Source: Microvirga sp. 17 mud 1-3 (GTDB lineage: Bacteria; Pseudomonadota; Alphaproteobacteria; Rhizobiales; Beijerinckiaceae). Taken from it: 64,000 nt of DNA. Positions 37,604 to 46,747 of the stretch are shown piece by piece (position 1 is the stretch's first letter; every line of letters begins with the position of its first letter). The notes below the pieces were generated by a model. That model was given only the letters and a program-made list of their open reading frames with translations. It was not told where the DNA came from and made no database searches. The stretch is from contig NZ_CP029481.1 in assembly GCF_003151255.1 (NCBI RefSeq), forward strand, positions 1,426,001 through 1,490,000, in the 5' to 3' direction. The position numbers and the translations under genes were made by a program.

Positions 37604-38359
37604 TCAGACGTGCTGCCCGCCGTTGATGTGCAGCTCCGCGCCGTTCACGTAGGACGAAGCGTCCGTGCATAGGAAGTAGATGGCCTTCGCGACCTCATCG
37701 GTGGTGCCGAGGCGGCGCATGGGGATCTGCTCGACGATCTTCTCCGTGCCGGGCGAGAGGATCGAGGTGTCGATCTCGCCGGGCGAGATGGCGTTGACGC
37801 GTACGCCCAGGGGACCGAAATCGGCCGCCATCTCGCGGGTCAGGGAGGCGAGAGCCGCCTTCGAGGTGGCATAGGCCGCGCCCGCGAAGGGATGGACCCG
37901 GGAGCCCGCGATGGACGTGACGTTGACGACCGAGCCCTTCGCCCGGGTCAGCTCGTCCACCAGGCCGCGGGCCAGCATGATCGATGCGAAGAAGTTCACC
38001 TGGAACACCCGCACCCAGTCCTCGTACCGAGTGTCCAGAGCCCCCAGGCGGGCGCCGCCGGGCCCCTTGGGCGAAATGCCCGCATTGTTGACGAGGGCGT
38101 GGAGCACGCCGCCCTCGGCCGCGAGGCGCCCTTTCACCTCTTCGATGGCCCGGAGCGTGTCGTTGGCGTCCGCGAGATCGACCTGAAGGTGGTCCTCGGG
38201 ACCCATCTCCCAGGGGCAGTTCTCCGGAAAGGCGTGGCGCGAGCAGGTGATCACCCGCCAGCCCGCCGCCGAGAAGCGCTTGACGGTGGCATGGCCGATG
38301 CCCCGGCTGGCGCCGGTCAGCAGCATGATGCGGCGGGAATTCTGAGACGTCGTGGGCAT
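37604..38359 (-). CDS. SDR family oxidoreductase
   Basis: The 251-residue short-chain dehydrogenase has the cofactor motif TGASRGIGHATV, NNAGISPKG, the catalytic Ser in NVTSIAGSRVHP and the YxxxK pair in YATSKAALASL. The glycine-rich motif with CSRHAF is compatible with either NADPH or NADH. The substrate is unknown. The ATG at 38359 gives the standard family start. Confidence 0.9.
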   Translation of the reverse strand: MPTTSQNSRRIMLLTGASRGIGHATVKRFSAAGWRVITCSRHAFPENCPWEMGPEDHLQVDLADANDTLRAIEEVKGRLAAEGGVLHALVNNAGISPKGPGGARLGALDTRYEDWVRVFQVNFFASIMLARGLVDELTRAKGSVVNVTSIAGSRVHPFAGAAYATSKAALASLTREMAADFGPLGVRVNAISPGEIDTSILSPGTEKIVEQIPMRRLGTTDEVAKAIYFLCTDASSYVNGAELHINGGQHV

Positions 38360-38576
38360 GGCGTCCTGCGGGCTGCCTGTGGGAACGGGCGCGGACCCTA
38401 GCGTGCCGGAGGCCGCAGGTCCATGGGTGCCAAGCCTCCTATGCTGCAATCAAGTGTCGGGGTCGGACCGCCTGGGCGCACCTGGCAAATGAAAATGGAT
38501 GCGATCCTTTTCCAATTTGTCGAATTGTTACATGATCTCAGTAATATGCTGAGTTCGAATGCAGGGCGGAAGTGGA

Positions 38577-38930
38577 ATGCTATCCCGATTGTTGAGAGTG
38601 CTGAAGCTCGGGTTTCTGGGATTATGCTGCATCTTGGTCGGATATGGGATTGGACGCGGAAGCGTCCTGAGCGGCCAGAGCACAATTCTCTCGACAGTAG
38701 AGAAGTCTGTCGATGCCTCGACAGGCCCCTTTATGTGCTCACTCCAGCAGCATGGAAATGTCGGTCGTTATCTCCGTGAGGTGGGTGTGGAAACCGATCG
38801 CTTCGACGATATTCGAACGCTTGACAATGAGAATATGCTCGTGGTGTTCGACGGCCGTGTTTTGCGGGCCGTGCGGTTCACGACGTTCGGCCCCCATCTC
38901 TCGGAAGAGAAGTGCTCCCTGATCGATTGA
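38577..38930 (+). CDS. Small membrane-anchored orphan protein
   Basis: The 117-residue product has an N-terminal hydrophobic segment (LKLGFLGLCCILVGYGIG) and a soluble remainder with two further Cys residues (PFMCSLQQHGN, SEEKCSLID) that could form a periplasmic disulfide. No family is recognised. GGAAGTGG precedes the ATG. Base composition is lower in G+C than neighbours, suggesting recent acquisition or a fast-evolving gene. Confidence 0.55.
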   Translation: MLSRLLRVLKLGFLGLCCILVGYGIGRGSVLSGQSTILSTVEKSVDASTGPFMCSLQQHGNVGRYLREVGVETDRFDDIRTLDNENMLVVFDGRVLRAVRFTTFGPHLSEEKCSLID

Positions 38931-39021
38931 TGGCTGCACCGGATTGCGGATGGCCTGACCTGGATGTCATGAAGTGACTGCGCCCAAATGGCGCGTGAAA
39001 ACGAGTGTCTCGGAGAGACCC

Positions 39022-39396
39022 ATGCAAGTGCCGCCGCCCGTCAGGGCCTATGTGGATGCCTATAACGCTCGGGATGTGGAGGGAATGCTGCGCGCTCTCG
39101 CAGAGGACGTGCATTTTCAGAACATTACTGCCGGCTCCGTGAATGTGGAGACGAACGACATCGGTGCATTCGCGGACCTTGCGAGAACGGGCGCTACAGC
39201 TTTTCAAGAGCGCCGGCAGGAGATCGTGGCCTGCATCGTTGTCGGCGACCGCGCCATGATCGAGGTCGATTACAGCGCCGTTGTCGGGGCCGACCTCCCC
39301 AACGGCTGGAAGGCCGGGCAGGCCCTGCGCTTCAGGGGCAAAAGCTATTTCGAGCTTCGGGACGGCAGGATCGTCCGAATCGTGGACGAGATCTGA
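39022..39396 (+). CDS. SnoaL-like/NTF2-fold protein
   Basis: The 124-residue product looks like a nuclear transport factor 2 fold protein of the SnoaL-like group: VRAYVDAYNARDVEGMLRAL, EDVHFQNITAG and a final FRGKSYFELRDGRIVRIVDE. Such proteins may bind small molecules or act as isomerases or hydrolases; the substrate is unknown. GGAGAG precedes the ATG at 39022. Confidence 0.8.
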   Translation: MQVPPPVRAYVDAYNARDVEGMLRALAEDVHFQNITAGSVNVETNDIGAFADLARTGATAFQERRQEIVACIVVGDRAMIEVDYSAVVGADLPNGWKAGQALRFRGKSYFELRDGRIVRIVDEI

Positions 39397-39441
39397 AGGA
39401 CGGGAGCGGGATCGTTGCCCGGGAGGTTGCGACGTTCAGCG

Positions 39442-39798
39442 TCAGGGCCCGGTTTTGAATTCCATGATCAGGAGTTTCCACTCGCTGTAGGAGCCCTGGA
39501 ACCTATCCGGAATGAGAAAGGGCGCGCAGCGCTGGATCGCACGGACGGCAGCCTTGGCGATATCCGAGTCAGGTGTCGGTTCGAGGACCTTCGGCGCTTG
39601 CAACAGCGAACCGTCGCGGCGGAGACGGATTTCAAGACGGGCTTTGCTCGACCAGGACGTGACGGGCGCCGTGAAGCACCGCGTAGCTTGCTCGAACATG
39701 ATCTGGAAGAAGGCTTTTCGCTGTTCGGCGTTCAGCGCATGGGCCGGCATGACTCCCAGAAGACCGGCCAAGGCGAAGGCCAGGATCATTCGCATCAT
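39442..39798 (-). CDS. Exported TonB-C-terminal-like protein
   Basis: The 118-residue product has a signal peptide (ILAFALAGLLGVMPAHALNA) and a domain resembling the TonB C-terminal fold used in cell-envelope proteins (SSKARLEIRLRRDGSLLQAP, then AVRAIQRCAPFLIPDRF). Two Cys are present. It is probably periplasmic. Function is not known. Confidence 0.7.
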   Translation of the reverse strand: MMRMILAFALAGLLGVMPAHALNAEQRKAFFQIMFEQATRCFTAPVTSWSSKARLEIRLRRDGSLLQAPKVLEPTPDSDIAKAAVRAIQRCAPFLIPDRFQGSYSEWKLLIMEFKTGP

Positions 39799-40466
39799 GC
39801 GTGCCTCTTTCCTGGACCGCCTCGCACTTTTGGGTTCCAGTCTGCCGTCACGTCGCGGCCCTCTCCGCTTACCCTATAGATTGAATGGAGAGGTAGGAAT
39901 ACGGTCAAGTTCATTTGACCGGTTTCAACGCCATTCGGAAGGGGGCGACGGAGTGTGGAGGGGCGGGCTTGATCCGAAAGCCGCCGCGTGTTTGCCCGAC
40001 TGCTAATCCCTTGTTTTGCGCCAGGCTGGGGCGGGACCAAGCCCGCCCCGATGCTGTCAGAGAATCATAGGAGCCTCCTTCCGAAGACGGGTCTTATGTC
40101 GCTCCGACGGGGCCGCTGAGGCTGTGCGCGGCAGCACAGCCAGACACTGGCTATTCCGTAAGGGGAGATGGCTCGTACTGAGGCTACGTCGTCGGATTTT
40201 TGGAGAGCGTTCATGGCGCTCCCAGGTCTACGATGGGAATATCGGACAACGCATCCACGGGCTTCCGCAGGGTTTGTCGATCAGGGTGAAGTCAAGCGTT
40301 GGCAGGGCCGGACATTCTTCCTGAACGAGCCGCTCGCTTTACAATTTATTCTTACTTTCAAGATAAGGAGTTGCGGCGCACCTGACATTGCATGGCGGCC
40401 CGTCGACGTCTCCACACGGTCATGCGCTTATCCGCACACATGACCCTTCCTAGGGAAGACAGCGCC
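39799..40466. other. 670-base gap with hairpin, no supported gene
   Basis: I see no convincing gene. A 91-codon frame at 40168 lacks a family or good codon pattern. A perfect 8-bp hairpin (GGGGCGGG, loop ACCAAG, CCCGCCCC) lies at 40028-40049. The last 130 bases are A/T-richer and probably hold the promoter of the chemoreceptor gene. Confidence 0.5.
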
Positions 40467-41948
40467 ATGTTGAACTTTCGTTCCGCACGCGACGCGAAGG
40501 CCAAGCTCGCAGCGCTGGATCGGTCACAGGCCATTGCCGAATTCGAGCCCGACGGCACCATCCTGACGGCCAACGAAAATTTCCTGGCGTTGCTCGGCTA
40601 CGCCCTGGACGAAATCCGGGGGCGGAATCACAGTTTATTCGTCGACCAGGCCACGCGCGACAGTCCGGAATACCGCGCCTTCTGGGATTCTCTCCATCGG
40701 GGCCAGTATCAATCGGCCGAATACAAGCGCATCGGGAAGGGCGGACGGGAGGTATGGATCCGGGCGACCTACAATCCGATCCTCGGACGCAACGGCAAAC
40801 CAGGCAGGGTCGTGACCTTCGCGACCGACATCACCTCGGGCCGGCTGCGCAACGCCGATTTCGAGAGCAAGGTTCACGCCATTGACCGGTCGCAGGCGGT
40901 CATCGAGTTTCTGCTCGATGGCACCATTTTGACGGCCAACGAGAACTTCCTGAACGTGATGGGCTACAGCCTGGATGAGATCCGGGGGCGGCATCATGGG
41001 ATGTTCGTCGATGCCGCGTACCGCGCCAGCAGCGCATACCAAGATTTCTGGGCTTCACTCGCCCGCGGAGAATATCAGGCGGCCGAGTACAAACGCATCG
41101 GCCGGGAGGGGCGGGAGGTCTGGATCCAGGCGACCTACAATCCGGTCTTCGATCTGAACGGTCGGCCCAGCAAGGTGGTCAAGTTTGCCACCGACATCAC
41201 CGCCCAGGTCCGGCAGCGTCTCCTTCGCGCCGAGCTTCAGAACTCTATCGCCCGCGAGCTGGGCGAGATCACCAGGGCGGTGACCGAGGTCACACAACAG
41301 GCCTCCGGTGCTGCGGGCGCGTCGAGCGAGACCTCCGCGAATGTCACGGTCGTGGCGGCGGGAGCCGAGGAACTGGCGGCGTCCATCGGCGGGATCCGCG
41401 AGCAGGTCAGCCAGGCTCTTGCGATCTCGACCGAATCCGTGACGCAGGGCCAGCAGACGACCGCTATCGTGTCCGGTCTGGCGGTCTCGTCCGAAAAGAT
41501 CGGCGAAATCGTCACCCTGATCGGATCCATCGCGTCCCAAACCCATCTCCTCGCGCTCAACGCGACGATTGAGGCTGCTCATGCCGGGGAGGCTGGGCGC
41601 GGCTTTGCGGTGGTGGCGTCGGAGGTCAAGGAGCTTGCCATGCAGACGGCCCGGGCCACCGAGGAAATCGGCCGGCAAATCGCGCAGACGCAGACCGCGA
41701 CCCATCAGGTCGTCAAAGCCATCGAGACGATCACGGCGACGGTCATGAGGATCAATGCGATCTCGATGGCGATCTCGCAGGCCGTCGGAGAGCAGTCTGC
41801 GGTCACGCAGGCGATGTCGACCACCATGCGGACCGCCTCACAGAGCGTATCGTCGATCAGCGGCAGCATCGGCGAGATCGCCCGCTCGGCGGGGCTCGTC
41901 GACACTGCGATCGGCAAGATGCGGGAGGCCTCCATCGCCATGGCCTGA
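40467..41948 (+). CDS. Soluble PAS-PAS methyl-accepting chemotaxis protein
   Basis: The 493-residue chemoreceptor has two tandem PAS domains of about 122 residues each that are strongly similar to one another ([20 protein letters not shown] and [20 protein letters not shown]), then an MCP signalling domain with the hairpin tip [20 protein letters not shown]. No transmembrane segment or HAMP is present, so it is cytoplasmic, probably sensing redox or a bound ligand. No other chemotaxis gene is near. AGGGAAG precedes the ATG at 40467. Confidence 0.93.
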   Translation: MLNFRSARDAKAKLAALDRSQAIAEFEPDGTILTANENFLALLGYALDEIRGRNHSLFVDQATRDSPEYRAFWDSLHRGQYQSAEYKRIGKGGREVWIRATYNPILGRNGKPGRVVTFATDITSGRLRNADFESKVHAIDRSQAVIEFLLDGTILTANENFLNVMGYSLDEIRGRHHGMFVDAAYRASSAYQDFWASLARGEYQAAEYKRIGREGREVWIQATYNPVFDLNGRPSKVVKFATDITAQVRQRLLRAELQNSIARELGEITRAVTEVTQQASGAAGASSETSANVTVVAAGAEELAASIGGIREQVSQALAISTESVTQGQQTTAIVSGLAVSSEKIGEIVTLIGSIASQTHLLALNATIEAAHAGEAGRGFAVVASEVKELAMQTARATEEIGRQIAQTQTATHQVVKAIETITATVMRINAISMAISQAVGEQSAVTQAMSTTMRTASQSVSSISGSIGEIARSAGLVDTAIGKMREASIAMA

Positions 41949-42001
41949 TTGGCCGCCGGAAAGGCGAAGCCGGGCCCGATCCCGGCCCTGTGCCTTCTGG
42001 A

Positions 42002-42610
42002 TTACGGATAAAGCCGCGTCTTCCGCCAGCCATCGCCTTCACGCTTGAAGACCACGCGGTCGTGGAGGCGGAAGGGCTTGTCCTGCCAGAACTCGATGGA
42101 GACCGGCGCGATGCGGAAGCCCGTCCAGTGAGGCGGGCGGGGCACTTCGCCGATGGCGTATTTCGCGGCGGTCACGGCCACGGCCTTCTCCAGGGCGAAG
42201 CGGCTCTCGAGGGGGCGGGATTGCTGGCTCGCCCAGGCGCCGATGCGGCTGTCCCGGGGACGGCTCTGGAAATAGGCATCCGCCTCCTGGTCGCTCACGA
42301 GGGTCACCGGGCCCCGTGCCCGCACCTGGCGGCGCAGGCTCTTCCAGTGGAGCACAAGGGCGGCCTTCTTCTGGCCGAGGAGCTCGCGGCCCTTGTTCGA
42401 TTCCGTGTTGGTGTAGAACACGAAGCCGTTCTCGTCGAAGCCCTTCAGGAGCACCATGCGCACGTTCGGCAGGCCGTCCGCGTCCACGGTCGCGAGCGCC
42501 ATGGCGTTGGGGTCGTTGGGTTCTGAGCGCGTCGCCTCCTCCAGCCAAGCTGCGAAGAGGGTCCAGGGCTCGTCGACTTCGGTAAAGTCACCGCTTTTTA
42601 ACTGATTCAA
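42002..42610 (-). CDS. pdxH: Pyridoxamine 5'-phosphate oxidase
   Basis: PdxH oxidises pyridoxine or pyridoxamine phosphate to pyridoxal phosphate using FMN. The 202 residues contain the FMN/PLP-binding segments [40 protein letters not shown] and the C-terminal [14 protein letters not shown], with RLYP at the end. The start at 42610 is a TTG preceded by AGGATAAAG. It is divergent from the lipoprotein gene after a 47-base spacer. Confidence 0.95.
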   Translation of the reverse strand: MNQLKSGDFTEVDEPWTLFAAWLEEATRSEPNDPNAMALATVDADGLPNVRMVLLKGFDENGFVFYTNTESNKGRELLGQKKAALVLHWKSLRRQVRARGPVTLVSDQEADAYFQSRPRDSRIGAWASQQSRPLESRFALEKAVAVTAAKYAIGEVPRPPHWTGFRIAPVSIEFWQDKPFRLHDRVVFKREGDGWRKTRLYP

Positions 42611-42657
42611 GGCTTTATCCTGGTTGTGACCAATTCGTTCCGGGGGACCGACGCCGC

Positions 42658-43170
42658 ATGAGGGCCGATGCGCGCCGTTATAGATCAGCCGCCGTCCTGG
42701 GCGAAGCGGTGAAAATTGCCGCCGTCGCCCTGATCGCCCTCTCGACAGGGGCCTGCAGCTTCACCTATGGCCTCGTCGGCTACCAGGACGAGGAGCCGGT
42801 CGCCACGGGCTCCATCGCGCCGAAGGCCGTTTCGCCCCTTTCGCCGGACCTCAACGAGGAGGATTGGCGCCGGGCCAAGGCGGCCCTTGCCGTTGCGCTT
42901 GATCCGCAGGGAGCCGGCACTCTGGTGTCCTGGGACAACCCGGACACGGCCCATAAGGGCAGCTTCTCGCCGTCTAGCCCGCCCTTCGTGAAGAACGACG
43001 AGGTCTGCCGCGCCTTCTCGGCTCACCTGGCCGGTTCGGCCACCCTCGAAGGCACCGCCTGCCGCCCCTCCGGGGGCGATTGGGCGATCAAGGACCTCAA
43101 GCCTGCCAAGGCGAAGAGCGCCGAGAAGGCTTCCGAAAAGCCGTCCGGAAAAGCCTCCGCGGAGAGTTGA
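42658..43170 (+). CDS. RT0821/Lpp0805-like surface lipoprotein
   Basis: The 170-residue product has an N-terminal export segment with a lipobox ([10 protein letters not shown]), and a domain with [20 protein letters not shown] and [16 protein letters not shown] resembling the RT0821/Lpp0805 surface protein family, followed by a Lys/Ser/Ala-rich tail. It is expected in the outer or inner membrane. Function is unknown. Confidence 0.8.
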   Translation: MRADARRYRSAAVLGEAVKIAAVALIALSTGACSFTYGLVGYQDEEPVATGSIAPKAVSPLSPDLNEEDWRRAKAALAVALDPQGAGTLVSWDNPDTAHKGSFSPSSPPFVKNDEVCRAFSAHLAGSATLEGTACRPSGGDWAIKDLKPAKAKSAEKASEKPSGKASAES

Positions 43171-43327
43171 GGGGCCATCCGCCGCAAGGCAAAGGCGGCT
43201 GGCTCAACGAATTCCGCCAGACCGTAGCCGTTGCAAACGCGCAACACTTTCCCATATGGTCCTTGAGAGCCGGTGGGGCGGCGGCTGCGTCTCCTCCCGC
43301 GTCCGGGCACCCCCAAATCGACGGCTG

Positions 43328-44299
43328 ATGGATTTCACGATGCGTAACCCCTACGACATTCTCGGCGTGCCCCGCACGGCCAGCGAGGCGGAGATCAAGA
43401 AGGCTTTTCGCAAGCTCGCCAAGACCTATCACCCGGACCGCAACAAGGACGATCCCAAGGCGAAGGACAAGTTCGCGGAGGTGAATTCCGCCTATGAGAT
43501 CCTGGGCGATGCGCAGAAGCGCGGCCAGTTCGACCGGGGCGAGATCGACGCGGAAGGAAAGCCGCGCTTCCAGGGCTTCGAGGGTTTCGGGGCCGGACGG
43601 GGCGGCGGGGCCCGGGGCGAGGATGTCTCAGGTTTCAATTTCGGCTTTTCCGGCGGGGGCGGTCCCTTCGGCGGTGGGCGCCGGCGCGCCGCTGGCGATG
43701 CGGAGGACGACATCTTTTCCCAGCTCTTCGGCGAGGCCTTCCGCTCGGCGGCCGAGGGGGGAGCGCGGCGCGGCCGCGCAAAACCCCAGCAGCAGAAGGG
43801 TGAGGACGTGAACGCCACCCTCACGGTCACGCTCGAGGAGGTGGCCGGCGAGGCCAAGAAGCGCCTCCGGCTCCCGACCGGCCGGGATGTGGACGTGGTG
43901 ATCCCGAAAGGCGTGGCCGACGGCCAGGTGATCCGCCTGCGCGGCCTCGGCCAGGGGGCGCCGGGCGTCGATCCGGGCGATGCCCTTTTGACCATCCGCA
44001 TCGCGCCCCATGAGCGCTTTACGCCCGAGGGATCGAACCTGCGCCTGCGGCTGCCGATTGAGATCGAGGAGGCGGTGCTGGGCGGCACGATCCGCGTTCC
44101 CACCCTCACGGGCGCGGTCGAGATGGCGATTCCGCCCCTGACCAATTCCGGCCGGACCTTCCGGCTGCGCGGCAAGGGCCTGCCCGGCAAGAGCGGGGCG
44201 GGCGACCTCCTCGCCACCGTCGAGATCAAGCTGCCCGAGATCGTCGACGAGGACCTGATGGACTACGCCCGCAAGCGGCGCTCCGCCAAAGCGGGCTGA
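43328..44299 (+). CDS. DnaJ/CbpA-like co-chaperone without zinc fingers
   Basis: The 323-residue protein has an N-terminal J domain ([20 protein letters not shown] with the HPD motif in YHPDRNKDD), a Gly-rich linker, and two DnaJ C-terminal substrate-binding domains ([40 protein letters not shown]). The zinc-finger repeat of true DnaJ is absent, so this is the CbpA/DjlA-like class that stimulates DnaK. The ATG at 43328 is one of two close starts. Confidence 0.92.
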   Translation: MDFTMRNPYDILGVPRTASEAEIKKAFRKLAKTYHPDRNKDDPKAKDKFAEVNSAYEILGDAQKRGQFDRGEIDAEGKPRFQGFEGFGAGRGGGARGEDVSGFNFGFSGGGGPFGGGRRRAAGDAEDDIFSQLFGEAFRSAAEGGARRGRAKPQQQKGEDVNATLTVTLEEVAGEAKKRLRLPTGRDVDVVIPKGVADGQVIRLRGLGQGAPGVDPGDALLTIRIAPHERFTPEGSNLRLRLPIEIEEAVLGGTIRVPTLTGAVEMAIPPLTNSGRTFRLRGKGLPGKSGAGDLLATVEIKLPEIVDEDLMDYARKRRSAKAG

Positions 44300-44347
44300 T
44301 ATCCGCCGGGTCGATTCCTGCCAATCGGTCCCCGCCGGGACCGCATA

Positions 44348-44400
44348 TTCCGTTACGGAAAAACCATTTCCCGGGGGAAGTCCGCGAGGTGGCTTCCCCC
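44348..44400. promoter_or_regulatory. Two inverted repeats upstream of fabI
   Basis: TTCCGT-T-ACGGAA lies at 44348-44360 and the longer hairpin GGGGGAAG ... CTTCCCCC at 44373-44400. The second has no T tract. They may be a weak terminator of the preceding gene or a control site of fabI. Confidence 0.35.
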
Positions 44401-44464
44401 TGGCGACACTGTCGGTTAAAGAAGCCTTCGTTTCGACGTGTCCAGCGACGGTTTAAGGTGAAAC

Positions 44465-45289
44465 ATGGCAGAGACAACGGCGCCCGGCATCCTGGCCGGA
44501 AAGCGCGGCTTGATCATGGGGGTTGCGAATAACCGGTCCATCGCATGGGGCATCGCGCAGGCGGCCCGCAAGCATGGAGCGGATCTGGCCTTCACCTATC
44601 AGGGCGAGGCCCTGAAGAAGCGGGTCGAGCCTCTGGCGAAGGAGCTGGACGCGGCTGTCGTCGGCCATTGCGACGTGACGGACGGGGAGAGCATCGACGC
44701 GGTCTTCGAAGAGGTCCGCAAGCTCTGGGGCTCCCTCGACTTCGTGGTCCACTGCATCGCCTTCTCGGACAAGGACGAGCTCACCGGCCGCTATGTGGAG
44801 ACCAGCGAAGGCAATTTCTCCAAGTCGCTCCTGATCTCCTGCTATTCCTTCACGGCCATCGCCCAGCGGGCAGAGAAGCTGATGACGAATGGCGGCTCGC
44901 TCCTCACGCTCACCTATTACGGCGCCGAGAAGTGGATGCCCCACTACAACGTGATGGGCGTCGCCAAGGCGGCGCTGGAGGCCTCCGTCCGCTATCTGGC
45001 GGCGGATCTCGGCCCCCAGAACATCCGCGTCAACGCCATCTCGGCAGGCCCGATCAAGACCCTCGCGGCCTCCGGCATCGGCGATTTCCGCTACATCCTG
45101 AAGTGGAACGAGTACAACTCGCCCCTGCGCCGCACCGTCACGACCGAGGAGGTGGGCGAGACTGCCGCCTATCTGGTCTCCGACATGGCCCGCGGCATGA
45201 CCGGCGAGATCCTGCACGTGGATGCCGGCTATCACGTGGTCGGCATGAAGAACCCTGAGGCACCTGACCTTTCCCTCGACAAAGAGTGA
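44465..45289 (+). CDS. fabI: Enoyl-[acyl-carrier-protein] reductase (NADH)
   Basis: FabI reduces trans-2-enoyl-ACP in the last step of fatty acid elongation. The 274 residues include RGLIMGVANNRSIAWGIAQA, the catalytic Tyr and Lys of TYYGAEKWMPHYNVMGVAK, and the C-terminal MTGEILHVDAGYHVVGM, all standard for FabI. It overlaps the next gene start by four bases (GTGA). Confidence 0.96.
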   Translation: MAETTAPGILAGKRGLIMGVANNRSIAWGIAQAARKHGADLAFTYQGEALKKRVEPLAKELDAAVVGHCDVTDGESIDAVFEEVRKLWGSLDFVVHCIAFSDKDELTGRYVETSEGNFSKSLLISCYSFTAIAQRAEKLMTNGGSLLTLTYYGAEKWMPHYNVMGVAKAALEASVRYLAADLGPQNIRVNAISAGPIKTLAASGIGDFRYILKWNEYNSPLRRTVTTEEVGETAAYLVSDMARGMTGEILHVDAGYHVVGMKNPEAPDLSLDKE

Positions 45290-45885
45290 CCGTGACTGCC
45301 GGCCGCCCGACGATCTACTTCATCCGCCACGGCGAGACCGACTGGAACCTCGAGGGGCGCCTCCAGGGGCAGAAGGACATTCCGCTCAACGACCTCGGCC
45401 GCGTCCAGGCCGAGGAGGCGGGCCGCCGCCTCCAGGCCCTCGTGCCCCAGGTCGAGGACCTGGACTACGTGGCGAGCCCGATGCTGCGCACCCGGGAAAC
45501 CATGGAGCGCCTGCGGGCGTCGCTCGGCCTCTATCCGGACTATTACCGGCTGGACGAGCGCCTCGTGGAACTCACCTTCGGGGCCTGGGAGGGCATGACC
45601 TGGAAGGAAGTCCGCAAGCAGGAGCCGGCCCTCGCCGCCCTGCGGGAGCGCGACAAGTGGAACTACGTTCCCCCAGGCGGAGGCGAGAGCTACGCCATGC
45701 TGGCCGATCGGGTGCGCCCGATCCTCGACGACCTGACCCGCGACACCGTCCTCGTGGCCCATGGCGGCGTCGCCCGTGCGTTCCTGGCAGTCGCCTGCGG
45801 CGTCTCGACCCGCCACGCAGCCAGCATCGACATCTGGCAGGGCAAGGTGCTGGTGATCGAGGGGCGCAACCACCGCTGGGCCTGA
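45286..45885 (+). CDS. Histidine phosphatase family protein
   Basis: The 199-residue enzyme belongs to the phosphoglycerate mutase-like superfamily. The phospho-His motif is YFIRHGETDWNLEGRLQGQ, with the second catalytic His in LVAHGGVARAFL and Glu in ELTFGAWEGMTW. It could be a phosphoserine- or cofactor-independent sugar phosphatase; the substrate is not known. It is translationally coupled to fabI. Confidence 0.92.
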   Translation: MTVTAGRPTIYFIRHGETDWNLEGRLQGQKDIPLNDLGRVQAEEAGRRLQALVPQVEDLDYVASPMLRTRETMERLRASLGLYPDYYRLDERLVELTFGAWEGMTWKEVRKQEPALAALRERDKWNYVPPGGGESYAMLADRVRPILDDLTRDTVLVAHGGVARAFLAVACGVSTRHAASIDIWQGKVLVIEGRNHRWA

Positions 45886-45958
45886 GCTCGGTCGATTATT
45901 GTCAGGACGAGGAAAATATGCTCTTCGTGGAACAGAGTTTCACGAAGAGGAGGCGCCG

Positions 45959-46351
45959 TTGCGCCGGATTGCCATTGCGCTGACGGGGCTCGCGCTCCTC
46001 ACGGCGCCAGCATTTGCCGAAACCCTGGAGCGTACCGTCAAGGCCAACAGCCGCTCGGCCATCGGCGGGTTCCTCAGCTATGAAGTCGATACCTGCTACG
46101 CGGCGGATATTCCGGACGTGAAGGTCCGGCAATCCCCGGCACACGGCACCATCCAGATCCTCCCGCACGAGCAAGCCCTGAGCCAGGATTCCCGGTGCCC
46201 TGGCAAGAAAGTCCGCGGCCTCGCCTATGTCTACACGCCGCAGCGTGGCTACAAGGGCGCCGACGAAGTCGTGCTCGATGTGCCCTGGCGCTCGAACGAC
46301 CTCAACCCTCCGACGACCCTGACCTACACCTACCGGATCCGCGTGGAATAG
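45959..46351 (+). CDS. Small exported protein, unknown
   Basis: The 130-residue product starts at a TTG with the strong AAGAGGAGG upstream. It has a signal peptide (MRRIAIALTGLALLTAPAFA) and a compact domain with DTCYAADIPDVKVRQSPAHG, SRCPGKKVRGLAYVYTPQRG and a final TYTYRIRVE. Two Cys could form a disulfide. A periplasmic beta-rich fold seems likely; no family is assigned. Confidence 0.7.
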   Translation: MRRIAIALTGLALLTAPAFAETLERTVKANSRSAIGGFLSYEVDTCYAADIPDVKVRQSPAHGTIQILPHEQALSQDSRCPGKKVRGLAYVYTPQRGYKGADEVVLDVPWRSNDLNPPTTLTYTYRIRVE

Positions 46352-46747
46352 GGCTTCCCGGTGGAGGCGGTGACGCACGACCTTGTGGCATCTTTTCTTT
46401 GCGAAAAGGGAGGGTAGGGGCAATGATGCTCGGAGCACGGGTGCCATGCATCACCCAAACAGCCTTCCCGCCGGGCGGTTTGGCTCCCTGGGCAGACGCA
46501 CAGATGAAGGGCCTGCCGGTCATTAGGGTGGAGGTTTGATCGCTAAGGAGGGTGCAGTGCGGGCCTCCCTTGCTTCCGTCGCGGAGTTCCTTCTGGCTCC
46601 TGGAGACCTTTCCGATCCTGGGGCGGCTGGGCTAGGCGGACCTGCGCCATCGCGCCGCCGGGCGTGACCTTGCGGGATCCGGCGTGATCCATTAACGATA
46701 CATCATATCGTTAATGGGACTTGTCCCCTCCGCCTCGGAGACGCCGC
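46352..46747. other. Intergenic region with the RTX gene leader
   Basis: I find no gene in these 396 bases. The striking element is the inverted repeat at 46689-46717, listed separately. A short hairpin CTTTTC/GAAAAG lies near 46390. Confidence 0.5.
46689..46717. promoter_or_regulatory. Perfect 12-bp inverted repeat upstream of the RTX gene
   Basis: CCATTAACGATA and TATCGTTAATGG flank a 5-base spacer CATCA, 30 bases before the ATG at 46748. Perfect 12-bp A/T-rich arms in a GC-rich genome are unlikely by chance and fit an operator for a dimeric regulator. No T tract follows, so it is not a typical terminator. Confidence 0.7.

Noticed and set aside
40028..40049. Strong hairpin considered as a terminator
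   Set aside because: No T tract follows and no gene ends close by, so it is only noted as a hairpin.
40168..40443. 91-codon frame before the chemoreceptor
   Set aside because: There is no good ribosome binding site and no family, and the composition is uneven; it is probably spurious.
46692..46714. TTAA pairs in the RTX dyad considered as a CtrA site
   Set aside because: CtrA needs TTAA-N7-TTAA; the spacing here is 15 bases.
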